Shown here: piece by piece, positions 50,200 through 61,846 of the stretch
Layout: every line of letters starts with the position of its first letter
Position numbering within the stretch: the first letter of the stretch is position 1
Assembly (NCBI GenBank): GCA_963969495.1
Contig: OZ018320.1
Location: 74,630,245 to 74,694,244 of the forward strand
Reading direction: 5' to 3'
Length of the DNA: 64,000 nt
Source of the DNA: Ceratothoa steindachneri
Lineage: Eukaryota > Arthropoda > Malacostraca > Isopoda > Cymothoidae
Notes under the pieces: model-generated
Seen by the model: only the letters and a program-made list of their open reading frames with translations
What the model was told of the DNA's origin: nothing
Database searches by the model: none
Position numbers and translations under genes: made by a program

Positions 50200-50735
50200 T
50201 TAACAGAAAAGGTGCAATACTCTTTCAGAGCTGGTGTGCTGTGTGTTCAGTTTTGGGCCAATCTCTTTGATGAGAAGTGTCTCCAGAATTTCCAGGCAGC
50301 AAAGATCCGAGTTTTTTCTGAGGGTGGTAGTGTTTTCAACAAGGATCGTTATGGTAATTTGTTCGTTGTGCTGTTCATTGTAGTGTGTTTTGATTCCTCC
50401 TTTTTGCAAGTGCGTCGTTAGGCGTCGGCTAAGAGTAGTAGTGGCCATACCTATATATTGCTTGTTCGGATGATACTTGCAGTCCTCATAATGGCATTCG
50501 AATTTGTACATCACATTTGAAGCCTTTAAGATGGATTCTTTTTCACCGAGGTCGTTTTTCATTAGTAGGTTGCTGAATTCTGTATGTTTATAATATATTC
50601 GTAGAGATAACTTATTGTCTTTTTGTCGGATAGTTTTACATTTTATGATATTCTGTAGTATTCTTTCATCTCTTATATAGGCATCCGTCATTTGGTTCTT
50701 GTAGTAGAGAGGTAGTTTTTTCCGTTTTCCTCCCC
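50200..50735 (-). pseudogene. Second Penelope family: linker and GIY-YIG endonuclease, 5'-truncated
   Basis: The minus strand encodes LYYKNQMTDAYIRDERILQN, LSLRIYYKHTEFSNLLMKND, KASNVMYKFECHYEDCKY and the nuclease core KQYIGMATTTLSRRLTTHLQ, KGGIKTHYNEQH, then ETLLIKEIGPKLNTQ near the end. It is related to, but clearly different from, the copy at 47.9 kb. The RT part is missing; the upstream side meets Gypsy sequence near 50740-50840. The endonuclease frame is uninterrupted. Confidence 0.88.
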
Positions 50736-50839
50736 TACCTGGATGTGTGCAATCCCTCACAGCGACACTAATGAGTGGTGAAAAGTCTAGAAAATTCGCT
50801 AGCATAGTCTAGTCAGCTTGAACTTGAGTATTGTCAGTT

Positions 50840-52540
50840 ATGTCCATATTATGAATTAGTAGACGGCTTAGATAATCTGGAGTGCATAATAAGGTTCCAG
50901 AACGAATGTATAAGAGTGAAATTATACACCTGAAGAAGAGCCCAAAGTTGTATCCAAGCAGATGCCTTAGATGGGATAAATTTAGTAGAAGAAATTAAAC
51001 CAGGAAGAGGTTTATGATCTGTCACAAGTGTAAAATTGTGCTGATTTGACAAAAAGAAATGGAATTTCCTTAAAGCAAAAACTATTACCAAGGCTTTGTT
51101 CTCCAACTGAGAATAATTTTGCTATGTAGCTGTTAGAGTACTAGAAACAAAGTGAACAGGACGCTCTATACCATCTATCAGGTGGCATAGAACAACTCCA
51201 ATGCCATAAGCAGGGATGTCTGCAATCACTACAATAGGATTCCGAGGGTCACAATGGCCTAACGACTCAAAAGATAGAATAATATGATTGGAGGAAAGAA
51301 ATGAAGTTGCTTGTGCTTTTTCCTACGACAAAGGTTCACCAGTTCTTAATTAGCTGTTGCGAGGCTCCAAGATAGAGGCTGCCTTAGGAATGAACCTCCT
51401 ATAAAAGTTAAGCAGCCCTAAGTCGGACTTCAACAGAGTCACATCAGCATTAATAGGGGCATCTGCAATAGCTTGAAATTTCTCTGAAGTGGAGTGAATT
51501 CCCTGATTATCAATACGATAAACCAGAAGACACAGTAGAGAGACCAATAGCACAGTTCTTCAAACAAAGTTTCAATCCAGCAGTTTCTAGGTACTTTAGT
51601 ACGGATATAAGTCGTTGATTATATTCACGTTGCATGAACCACATATAAGAATATCAACCAAGTAGTAAACAACACTTGAAAGATCCCTTAATGTCTTCCA
51701 TTGCTCGTTGAAAAATTCCAGGTGGAGGGGAAACTCCCCGAAAATAGCCGATGATATTTAAACAAAGCAAGATGTGTGTTAATCACGGTATAGTGTTGTG
51801 ATGCATCTTCAAGACATAATTGAGCTTATGCCTGAGACATATCAAGCTGAGTAAATAGCTTACCACCTGAGAGACTGCTAGACATATCCTCAATCTTAGG
51901 AATGTGCTTGGCATCCAGCCTAGGAGCTCTATTTACTGTAAGCCAATAGTCCCCACAAATCCTCATGAATTCATTTGCCTTCAATACGAGTATCACTCCT
52001 GCAGCCCAAGCAGAATGTGGTATAGGGAAAATTATACCTTCTTTCACCAATCTATTCAATTGTCTTTCAAATTCAGCTCTTAGAGTATACGGAAGTGTCC
52101 TAGCTTTACAGAATTTAGGCTGGATATTTGGATATATCTCAACAGTGAAAGTCTTAGCTTTAAGGGAACCCAAACCAGTAGAAATGAAATCTGGAAAGTC
52201 TTTCACTCTACCACCTTCAGTATTTGATACACTATGCATATATGAGAGCTTCATATATTTTAGATAAAGAGAATTAATTAAATCTCTTCCTAAAAGACAG
52301 GGATGACCATTCCACAACAACAATAGTTGCCTGGCAGGAATTTGTAGAGTCAAGTCTAACACATACAGAAATCTCGCCTGCTACCTTAAGGGGAGTACCC
52401 CCATAAGTCTTAAGGTTTATAGAAGAAAGATGAAGAATAGGTCTGTCACACTCAATGAGCGATAGATTGGAGAAAATATGCTCAGAAATAAGGGAATGTG
52501 TAGCATATATAACATTATAAGATCTCAGAGCCGGCAAAGA
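50840..52540 (-). pseudogene. Gypsy pol: protease region, reverse transcriptase and RNase H remnants
   Basis: From right to left: GHPCLLGRDLINSLYLKYMK (protease end, 52310), FCKARTLPYTLRAEFERQLN, RLVKEGIIFPIPHSAWAAGV (52080-51990), RICGDYWLTVNRAPRLD, KLFTQLDMSQA (51830), then in broken frames TAGLKLCLKNCAIG, LGLLNFYRRFIPKAASIL (51400) and KALVIVFALRKFHFFLSNQH, FTLVTDHKPLPGLIS (51100-50990, RNase H). These are K02A2.6-type Gypsy motifs. The integrase is not present; the element stops near 50840. Confidence 0.8.
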
Positions 52541-52549
52541 CCGTGTGGT

Positions 52550-53130
52550 TCACTTCTGGGCCAGCTCTCCTTCAAACTACGCCGATGCACTTAAAGTGTG
52601 CATCTAAGCGGCTCTTAAACTTGTTTATGGTTGTTCGTTTAACAACGATCTCCGGCAACTCGTTCCACGAGGAAACCACCTTGTATGAGGAAAAATTCTT
52701 CACCATATTTGTTTCAAATCTTCGTTTCTTAAGTTTGTATCCATGGCTTCGGGTTCTTGAGGAAGCGTCCAACTCGAAAAGTGTTTCAATTTTTACTTTA
52801 TCAAAATTGTTTAGGATCTTAAAGACTTGTATGAGTTCTCCTCTTAACCATCTCGTCTCAAGTGATTGAAAGTTTAGTGCTTTAAGTCTGTCTTCGTAGG
52901 ACTTTTGACGTAGTCTAGGTATCATTTTGGTAGCACCATATTGTACTCTCTCCAACATTTCTATATCTTTCAGCAAGTATGGATTCCAAAATTGGCCTGC
53001 GTACTCCAAATGAGGTCTAACCAAATATTTGTACAGGGGAATTTTATATTTTCCGATTTGTAGGTAAAATTTCTATATAAGAAACCTAGCACTCTGTTTG
53101 CATAGTTAAACAGACGTTAATTAAAAATAA
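52550..53130 (-). mobile_element. CR1-like non-LTR 3' fragment nested in the Gypsy element
   Basis: A 150-residue frame (53024-52572) reads MVRPHLEYAGQFWNPYLLKD, IEMLERVQYGATKMIPRLRQ, RWLRGELIQVFKILNNFDKV and SSWNELPEIVVKRTTINKFK. This is the C-terminal end of a CR1/L2-type reverse transcriptase. The open frame covers the whole tail, so it is younger than the RT remnants at 26 and 44 kb. It separates the Gypsy zinc knuckle (53200-53400) from its protease (below 52540). Confidence 0.88.
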
Positions 53131-53199
53131 TGAAACTTTAAGAGGATTAGTTTTAGTATGAGTAACATTAAAGACAGTAATAGCTAGATTCTACCTCAG

Positions 53200-53940
53200 T
53201 GACTGGAGTTTTGTTCACTTCATGGACTCGAGCATTCCGTTTAGATTTTGGTTTGGTCCTACCAAAATTTCTACATTGCGGATTTCAGTACAGAGCTTTA
53301 TTATGCACTTTCTGACTACAAGAAGAGCAAGTAGCACCCTTAAACGGCACGTCTTCTTCCAATGTAAATTACCACAGCCAGAATAAGGTGTCTTATGTTT
53401 TAAGGTAGCATCCGCCACCCCAACTTTAGGCTGAGTATGCTCTTGCTTGGAAGTAGGGCTCTATTCGTACACTGTTTATAGCAGAGTGGCACATAGCTTG
53501 TACATCTGAAAAAAAAACACTTCTATTGCACTAGCTATTTCTACACCTCTAATGAAAGTTAAATCTGATTATGTCAGCAAAATGTGGTGTTAGACTTATT
53601 AGATAGGCCCAGCACAAGTCTGTCAACATATCTGTTAACTGGTCACCAAATTCAAATGTGTGTGCCAGTGCTTTAATTCAAGCAACAAAATTAACAATAG
53701 TTTCACTAAAATTTTTGATTCCTAGAATAGAACTAAAATCTCTTATATATCAGAAATACCTTGGGTTTGCAATGTTCCATCAAAACTTTAATAATATCAG
53801 GATATTTACAAGTTCATGGCTACTTTGGAGAAAACCGTATGCCCCACCAAAGTAAGAAAAGCTGGTACCTTCTTCTCATCCGCGATAGAATTGGCTCGAA
53901 AATAAAGTTCAACTCTACTAATTATGTGTGCTGGTTATTA
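53200..53940 (-). pseudogene. Gypsy gag with zinc knuckle (older element)
   Basis: In broken frames the minus strand reads VELYFRANSIADEKKVPAFL TLVG (53915-53845) and SD-TF-A-EIA-like sequence near 53570, then a knuckle region with CSGCGNLHWKK, CFFCSQKVHNKALC and NFGRTKPKSKRNARVHEV (53400-53200). The order is typical of the capsid and nucleocapsid of K02A2.6-like Gypsy elements. It belongs with the pol remnants to its left. Confidence 0.72.
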
Positions 53941-53956
53941 AATTCTTAACTTAGAT

Positions 53957-53957
53957 A

Positions 53958-54025
<68 letters not shown>
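53957..54025. repeat. (AT)n microsatellite at the Gypsy LTR border
   Basis: About 69 bp of AT dinucleotide directly next to the left LTR. Confidence 0.98.
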
Positions 54026-54028
<3 letters not shown>

Positions 54029-55246
54029 CGAAGAATGACTCCCGACGATATACCATATATCACTATTCGTTGAGGGAACTTCCTTAATTATCTTTAGAGT
54101 GCGATAATGTCTGGCGGCCGATATTATGTATCTTCGATATGCTTAAGAAGTGGAACTGAGCTCAAGGATAATAATATTGCTATCATTAATAAAATAGAGT
54201 TTTATTAATTATAACTATCAACAAACACAAGACGGAAAATATTGACATAAACAGAGAATGGAAAGGGTCGTGGGGGCTCGGGCTAATCCGAGGATTTAAA
54301 GGATTTAAAAAGGTAAAACAAATATAGAGTTAAAGAGATGGGATGGTTCGATAAGCCATTTAAAGCACAGGATAGAATTGACAAAAAGGTTAAGTACTCA
54401 AAGGTGACGTTTGGCTTACGTAACTTTACACTAGTGGTGCAGTGAAGGTGGCTTGAAGGAATTTTCGGTCCGCTGGCGAGTTCCAGCCGAAGGGGAGGGG
54501 ATAAGATGATCCTGACGTGGCGTCTTGGGAATGAGAACCGTTTCTCGGCGAACGGCTTGAAGAACAATGGCTGTTCTACGTTGTTCTCTTCTGAACAAAG
54601 GGGGGATGAGAACCGTCTCTTGTCTACGGGCTCACGAACAATGGCTGTTCTAATGTTGTTCTCCTCTGAGCAACAAGGGGGAAGGGTGAGAACTGTTTCT
54701 TGGCGAAGGGCTCAAAAGAACAATGGCTGTTCTACGTTGTTTTCTTCTGAACACGAGGGGGAAGCCTTGGGCACTTGGTGTCACGAAAGGCTCGAACCTC
54801 TGGCACTCAAGGACTTATTGTCCTCCTTCTGGACAAGTGATGGTGAATCTCGAGGTCGAGGTCCCTTGGCGCATAAAGGGAGAGAGGGTCGTGGTGATGT
54901 TTCGCGACGAAAATCTGGATCTCCAATCTCATCTTAGTGGTAAAGTTTCCATCTAAATAGCCGAGACACTCCCTTGGCGTGGGGGACAATGGAGTGGGAG
55001 CTTCGAGGGAATGCACAGTTGAGCCTGTGAACAATGCCTTATCTGCCCATAAGCCTAACTCAATCTGGCGAGGTCGGCGTATGGGGGCGAACGGGGGGAC
55101 GATAACCTCCTTGTTTAAACATTGACATCCGGTGGCTGCGATAAGGCGCCAAGCTTCGAATCGAAGATGCACGTGGGCAACATCGTGGTTTTAAATAATA
55201 TGTCATAGAAGTTGAAATTAACGCAGCTTCAACTCGTTCTATCACA
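54026..55246 (-). repeat. 3' LTR of the Gypsy derivative (1221 bp, 3 internal units)
   Basis: The LTR holds three 76-80-bp units (54533-54761), each with GAGAAC(C/T)GT(T/C)TCTTG and AGAACAATGGCTGTTCT or ACGAACAATGGCTGTTC. Confidence 0.95.
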
Positions 55247-55649
55247 CCCCTCCATTCCGGGGGAAGTTGTCACTTCGAAAAAAAAGAGAGAAGGGACAAC
55301 GATAGAGCTCCGTTGTGGGGAACTTGTTTTCTTGCACCTAACTAGTATTACCTCAATACATATGATTATTTTGATCTTTTGATTACAGGGGAAAATAACC
55401 TTTAATACAACTTAATCAAAGAAAAAAAGGGCATGGAACAATGAAATGATATAAAATTAGTACATACGGGACAAAATAATTTATACGTAAATTAATGGGT
55501 ACAAATATATATACATACAAAAAAAATTAGACATTGAGAGTTACAAAATTCAGACATATACAGTAATTAATTATATTACAAGAGAATCTTAATTTAAGTC
55601 GTACAAGACGGTATATACCTACATGGAGATACTAATCCTATGAATACAA
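55247..55649. other. Gypsy internal region without coding sequence (integrase missing)
   Basis: The 400 bp between the end of the RNase H frame and the 3' LTR hold the polypurine tract and AT-rich sequence. An integrase of about 1 kb would normally be here. Confidence 0.7.
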
Positions 55650-56635
55650 TTATTCTACGCTATTCGGTAACGCATTCCTACTGAGTGCGTCAGCGACCTG
55701 GTTATCGGAACCTTTTATATAATTTATTTTAAACTGATACTCTTGCAAGAGTAAACTCCAGCGCATGATGCGGCCGTTTGAGTGTCGCACATTCCTAATA
55801 TAGGCTAACGGACGGTGGTCGGTTCCTATTTGAAATTCTTCACCTATCAAGTACATCTTGAATTTGTCTATGACCCAGATAATTGATAGAGCTTCCTTTT
55901 CTATAGTGGCATATCTCTTTTCGCGTGGTAATAATTGACGACTAGCATATGCAACTGGATGACTCGTGCCGTCATCCTCGTATTGAAGGAGTACACCTCC
56001 AATGCCCTCGTTGCTCACGTCGGTCTTAATCCCAAGGGATTTTTCCGGGTTGGGCAACTTTAAACTGGGGGCAGAAATGAGCTTATTCTTGAGCTGATTA
56101 AAATGGGAAATAGCGACATCATTCCAACGTAAACGATCGGGTGAATTCTTTTTTAAAAGGGAGCTGAGGGGCGCCGAAATCGCAGCGAAATTCGGAACGA
56201 ATCGCCGATAGTACGAAGCTGATCCTAGGAACGATCTTAATGGCTTCTTTGTAATCGGGAGGGGCATGTCGGCGATTGCCTTAATCTTGTTCTCTTGGGG
56301 ACCTAACTTGCTTTGTCCTATTTTGAAACCCAAATATTTGATGGTTTCGTGGGCAAAATGGCATTTGCTGGGGCCAATGGTGAGGCCATTTTCGCGCACT
56401 CGCTCGAAAAGAGCTAATAGGGTGGTTAAATGGTGACTCCATTCAAATAGCTCTTGTAGCTGTCTCTTCTGACGTGGTGTCAGCTGCGCGTCACTATCCA
56501 GGTCTGAGGGTTCCAAAGACTCGCCTGGTAGGGAAGGAGGAGGGTAATCGGCATCAGGTTGGATGCACACTGTCTGGATTACATTAAGGGACTCCGCGGG
56601 GTAATCTTCTTCAAGCGCCGATGTTTCATCCAGTT
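55650..56635 (-). CDS. Gypsy pol remnant: RT edges fused to RNase H (RT core deleted)
   Basis: The frame continues upstream of its first Met with DTFVELDETSALEEDYPAES. After LTPRQKRQLQELFE it jumps straight to WSHHLTTLLALFERVRENGL, TIGPSKCHFAHETIKYLGFK, so the RT fingers and palm, with the YVDD box, are lost in frame. Thumb and connection follow (LRSFLGSASYYRRFVPNFAA). RNase H motifs are GIKTDVSNEGIGGVLLQYED, KEALSIIWVIDKFKMYL and TDHRPLAYIRN; the frame ends ADALSRNALPNSVE. There is no integrase. The frame is otherwise intact, which fits a young, non-autonomous element. Confidence 0.9.
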
Positions 56636-57157
56636 CTACGAAGGTATCTCCATGGGCGCGTTGGGGGTTCTTTTTTCTTGGGGTTCACGGACAGTCTCCG
56701 TGTCCTTGTCTTGGGCCTTATCACCTAAGGGTGTTAGTGATTCACACTCCTTTTGTGCCGTCCTAAAGTCCTGGTTAAGGGTTTCCGAGAAATCGGACGG
56801 TATCGGGGTTCTGATGGGGACGGGCTCCTGGTCTTCTTTCTTATCTCGGCCTCGAGAAAGGGCGGCCTGAAACACAGGGTTGAAACTTACTTGGGGGCTC
56901 TGTCCTATAAGTACGGAAGAGAATTGTATGGGTGCTGTAATGACTTCAGCCCAGCCATCATAATATTGACACTGCAGGTAACATCTAACGACGGGGAATC
57001 GGTTCGCCCGCCCAAGGTGGTCATGTACCACCGCAAATTTTTCGTGGTTAGAGGCCACTGGGAGGAGTTCGTCGGACACGATGAAACACGTACATTCTGT
57101 GTCCCTGACGAGAGTCGATACTCGGCAGCCGTCCACGCTGCCCTCCTCATACTTCAA
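56636..57157 (-). CDS. Gypsy protease domain (DTG changed to DTE)
   Basis: The 173-residue frame starts 4 nt inside the end of gag. Its first part reads GSVDGCRVSTLVRDTECTCF, IVSDELLP and HDHLGRANRFPVVRCYLQCQ, YYDGWAEVITAPIQFSSVLI. In relatives the active site is DTG or DSG; here it is DTE, which should weaken or abolish activity. The C-terminal half is a Pro/Glu-rich linker into RT. The frame ends at PMEIPS and the RT frame resumes in another phase, so a frameshift separates them. Confidence 0.82.
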   Translation of the reverse strand: MKYEEGSVDGCRVSTLVRDTECTCFIVSDELLPVASNHEKFAVVHDHLGRANRFPVVRCYLQCQYYDGWAEVITAPIQFSSVLIGQSPQVSFNPVFQAALSRGRDKKEDQEPVPIRTPIPSDFSETLNQDFRTAQKECESLTPLGDKAQDKDTETVREPQEKRTPNAPMEIPS

Positions 57158-57804
57158 AGTTCCAGATGAACTTTTATCAAAATCAACTTTACCTGGTGGC
57201 CTGACGGAGGGGGAGAAGTTTCTGCTTGGGTCTGTACCACCGGTGGAGCCATGGTTGTATTAATCTGGTAAACTTGGTGGGCTGGTCCGCTTTTAAGCCT
57301 AGAATTTTGGGGGCAATTCCAGCTCATGTGGTTTTCTACACCACAGGTGAAGCATATTATTGGTCGCTTCGGGAAGAGAGATGGAGAAGAAATCTTAACG
57401 GGAGGTTTGGAGTCCCGTTGTTGGTTTTGGGGAAAGAAGTTTTGGGGTTTTACGGGGCTCGGAAACTTTGTCAGCTTTCCTGGGAAGGAGCGTGAATCCT
57501 TCCTTCTTTCTTCTCGTTGGATTTCTTTTTCCCTTTCTTTTTCTTCTCGTTGGATTTCTCTTTCTCGTTCTTCTCGTTGGATTTCTCTTTCTCGTTCTTC
57601 TCGTTGTATTTCTCTTTCTCCCTTTTTTCTTTGTATTTCTGCTTCAATCCGAGCTAATTCAATCTGATGGTGAAGCTCAGCTTGTCTTATCCGTTCCTCT
57701 CGAATGTACTTAATTAGTTCTTTTCCGGAAAGTCCCAAGGATTCTCCTTGCGCTTTAAAGATTTCGAACTGAGTCATCTTTGCACTTGGGGGCGCACTAG
57801 TCAA
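57154..57804 (-). CDS. Gypsy gag: coiled coil and CCHC zinc knuckle
   Basis: The 216-residue protein begins MTSAPPSAKMTQFEIFKAQG and has a charged coiled coil (residues about 55-105) made of repeats of REIQREERE. A Pro/Ser-rich linker follows, then the knuckle CFTCGVENHMSWNC (about residues 150-163). The usual large capsid domain is not obvious, so gag is shortened. The coiled coil comes from a DNA repeat (57520-57640, TTCTCGTTGGATTTCTCTTT), which may vary in number between copies. Confidence 0.85.
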   Translation of the reverse strand: MTSAPPSAKMTQFEIFKAQGESLGLSGKELIKYIREERIRQAELHHQIELARIEAEIQRKKGEREIQREEREREIQREEREREIQREEKEREKEIQREERRKDSRSFPGKLTKFPSPVKPQNFFPQNQQRDSKPPVKISSPSLFPKRPIICFTCGVENHMSWNCPQNSRLKSGPAHQVYQINTTMAPPVVQTQAETSPPPSGHQVKLILIKVHLEL

Positions 57805-58110
57805 CCAACTAAAATTCCTTGCAACAAGAATAATGCCTCTATAGAATTAACCTACCTAAATATGGGCACTGACCTATTCGTACTTGGTTTCTTACTCTAA
57901 ATAACCACTGACTAAAATCACACACAAAAAAACACAAACAAATTATTATAACAGTTCCTTGAGCTACTCCAGCTTCTTAAGTTTAAAAAAAAAGGGGATA
58001 GCAATCGTTAAAACAAAAGGGAACTACTATATTCTATAATTATAACGAATAACACTATGCTTTACTCGACTGAGACCAGTGTTTGCAAAGATATAGCGTT
58101 AAACCTTACA
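57805..58110. other. Gypsy 5' untranslated leader
   Basis: AT-rich leader between the primer binding region and the gag start, no other feature. Confidence 0.6.
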
Positions 58111-58122
58111 CACCTGATACCA
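58111..58122 (-). other. Candidate primer binding site
   Basis: The minus strand reads TGGTATCAGGTG. Its first nine bases fit the 3' end of initiator methionine tRNA (TGGTATCAG). It lies 68 bp inside the 5' LTR end, separated from it mainly by an AT tract, which is farther than usual. Confidence 0.45.
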
Positions 58123-58132
58123 AATTTAAATA

Positions 58133-58134
<2 letters not shown>

Positions 58135-58189
<55 letters not shown>
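58135..58189. repeat. (AT)n tract between 5' LTR and internal region
   Basis: About 55 bp of AT dinucleotide, at the same LTR border as the tract at 53957-54025. Confidence 0.98.
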
Positions 58190-58193
<4 letters not shown>

Positions 58194-59568
58194 GTAGAAT
58201 GACTCCCGACGATATACCATATATCACTATTCGTTGAGGGAACTTCCTTAATTATCTTTAGAGTGCGTTAATGTTTGGCGGCCGATATTATGTATCTTCG
58301 ATATGCTTAAGAAGTGGAACTGAGCTCAAGGATAATAATATTGCTATCATTAATAAAATAGAGTTTTATTAATAATAACTATCAACAAACACAAGACGGA
58401 AAATATTGACATAAACAGAGAATGGAAAGGGTCGTGGGGGCTCGGGCTAATCCGAGGATTTAAAGGATTTAAAAAGGTAAAACAAATATAGAGTTAAAGA
58501 GATGGGATGGTTCGATAAGCCATTTAAAGCACAGGATAGAATTGACAAAAGGGTTAAGTACTCAAAGGTGACGTTTGGCTTACGTAACTTTACACTAGTG
58601 GTGCAGTGAAGGTGGCTTGAAGGAATTTTCGGTCCGCTGGCGAGTTCCAGCCGAAGGGGAGGGGATAAGATGATCCTGACGTGGCGTCTTGGGAATGAGA
58701 ACCGTTTCTCGGCGAACGGCTTAAAGAACAATGGCTGTTCTACGTTGTTATCTTCTGAACACGAGGGGGGGGGTGAGAACCGTCTCTTGTCTACGGGCTC
58801 AAGAACAATGGCTGTTCTAAGGTTGTTCTCCTCTGAACAACAAGGGGGAAGGGTGAGAACCGTTTCTTGGCGAAGGGCTCAAAAGAACAATGGCTGTTCT
58901 TCGTTGTTCTTCTCTGAACAACAGGGGGGTGAGAACCGTCTCTTGTCTACGGGCTCACGAACAATGGCTGTTCTAATGTTGTTCTCCTCTGAGCAACAAG
59001 GGGGAAGGGTGAGAACTGTTTCTTGGCGAAGGGCTCAAAAGAACAATGGCTGTTCTACGTTGTTTTCTTCTGAACACGAGGGGGAAGCCTTGGGCACTTG
59101 GTGTCACGAAAGGCTCGAACATTTGGCACTCAAGGAAAATTGTCCTCCTTCTGGACAAGTGATGGTGAATCTCGAGGTCGAGGTCCCTTGGCGCATAAAG
59201 GGAGAGAGGGTCGTGGTGATGTTTCGCGACGAAAATCTGGATCTCCAATCTCATCTTAGTGGTAAAGTTTCCATCTAAATAGCCGAGACACTCCCTTGGC
59301 GTGGGGGACAATGGAGTGGGAGCTTCGAGGGAATGCACAGTTGAGCCTGTGAACAATGCCTTATCTGCCCATAAGCCTAACTCAATCTGGCGAGGTCGGC
59401 GTATGGGGGCGAACGGGGGGACGATAACCTCCTTGTTTAAACATTGACATCCGGTGGCTGCGATAAGGCGCCAAGCTTCGAATCGAAGATGCACGTGGGC
59501 AACATCGTGGTTTTAAATAATATGTCATAGAAGTTGAAATTAACGCAGCTTCAACTCGTTCTATCACA
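58190..59568 (-). repeat. 5' LTR of the Gypsy derivative (1379 bp, 5 internal units)
   Basis: Same sequence as the 3' LTR apart from a few substitutions and two extra units of the internal repeat (five units at 58697-59085). Confidence 0.95.
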
Positions 59569-59570
59569 CC

Positions 59571-60199
<629 letters not shown>

Positions 60200-60830
60200 A
60201 CTCCTCACCAAAGAAAGTTACCCCCTCATCTTTTCTTAATATGGTTTTGCTAGTTTTGATAACGCCGAGGTCTCCCTACGACGTGACCGGAGCTTGTCAC
60301 AGTCCTAGTAGTTTGGCTACGAGCACGGGGACACTTATTCGCTGTGGCAGTGCCAGTTGCGTTGGGCGAAGCACCGACAAGAATGGAGGTTAACGGAGCG
60401 AAGGTAATCTGCTTCTTGGTTCATTCCGAGTTGGCGTCCAGCGACGTGTGAGTATTAAGTCTGGTTTTCCGCTGACGGGTTGACTAGTAATGGAGAGATT
60501 TGCTCCTGATTGATCACCACTGTCAACGAGGGTTCCTGCAACACAAAAGGCGCAGGCACCAAAACGGAAGGTGGAGTTTGTGTAGCAGGGGTGATTGGAG
60601 CTGTGGTTTGTAGGTTATTTGGGGATGTTCTGGACCATAAAGGTTTAAAGTGGGAGAAGAAGTGTGAAGAAGGTGCTCAAGGTGAACATTTTCAATAGAG
60701 GCAGGTTTTAGGTGGTCAATGGAAACAGTATCCTGCTTGGTGTCAAGCTGAAGGACGAAGAACTTCGGCTTCCTAGAGATGATGAGAAAGGGTCTATCAT
60801 AGCCAGGTATAGTATATGGTTATTCATGTG
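60200..60830 (-). pseudogene. Gypsy fragment: end of pol and start of 3' LTR
   Basis: The minus strand reads YDRPFLIISRKPKFFVLQLD, KQDTVSIDHLKPA (60790-60710) and ends TVTSSGHVVGRPRRYQN (60270). These are the last motifs of pol in this Gypsy lineage (post-integrase tail). A purine tract (GGTGAGGAG) and TGTTTGTAGC at 60200 mark the 3' LTR start. The same tail occurs in the element to the right. Upstream pol is missing. Confidence 0.72.
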
Positions 60831-60839
60831 TTTTATTTT

Positions 60840-61797
<958 letters not shown>

Positions 61798-61846
61798 TTT
61801 CCCAGGAGGTTTTTATTATAGGAATGCCCAGCGGCATTGCTATAAC

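Larger units (their letters stand above)
54026..59568 (-). mobile_element. Gypsy LTR retrotransposon, internally deleted, with both LTRs
   Basis: Two direct LTRs (54026-55246 and 58190-59568) enclose 2.9 kb that encode, on the minus strand, gag (57804-57154), protease (57157-56636) and a pol remnant with RNase H (56635-55650). LTR ends are TG...CA on the minus strand (TGTGATAG...CGACA). A possible primer binding site is at 58111-58122 and a purine-rich tract (GGAATGGAGGGG) lies just before the left LTR at 55247-55258. AT tracts touch the 54026 and 58190 LTR borders and lie 2 bp outside 59568. The LTRs are nearly identical apart from repeat number, so insertion was recent. Integrase and the RT core are absent, so it needs a partner element to move. 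Confidence 0.92.

Noticed and set aside
54506..54937. Open frame of 143 residues across the LTR repeat (and 202 residues in the other LTR, 58670-59278)
   Set aside because: The frame stays open because the minisatellite length is near a multiple of three. It runs against the element's sense strand, and its length follows unit number.
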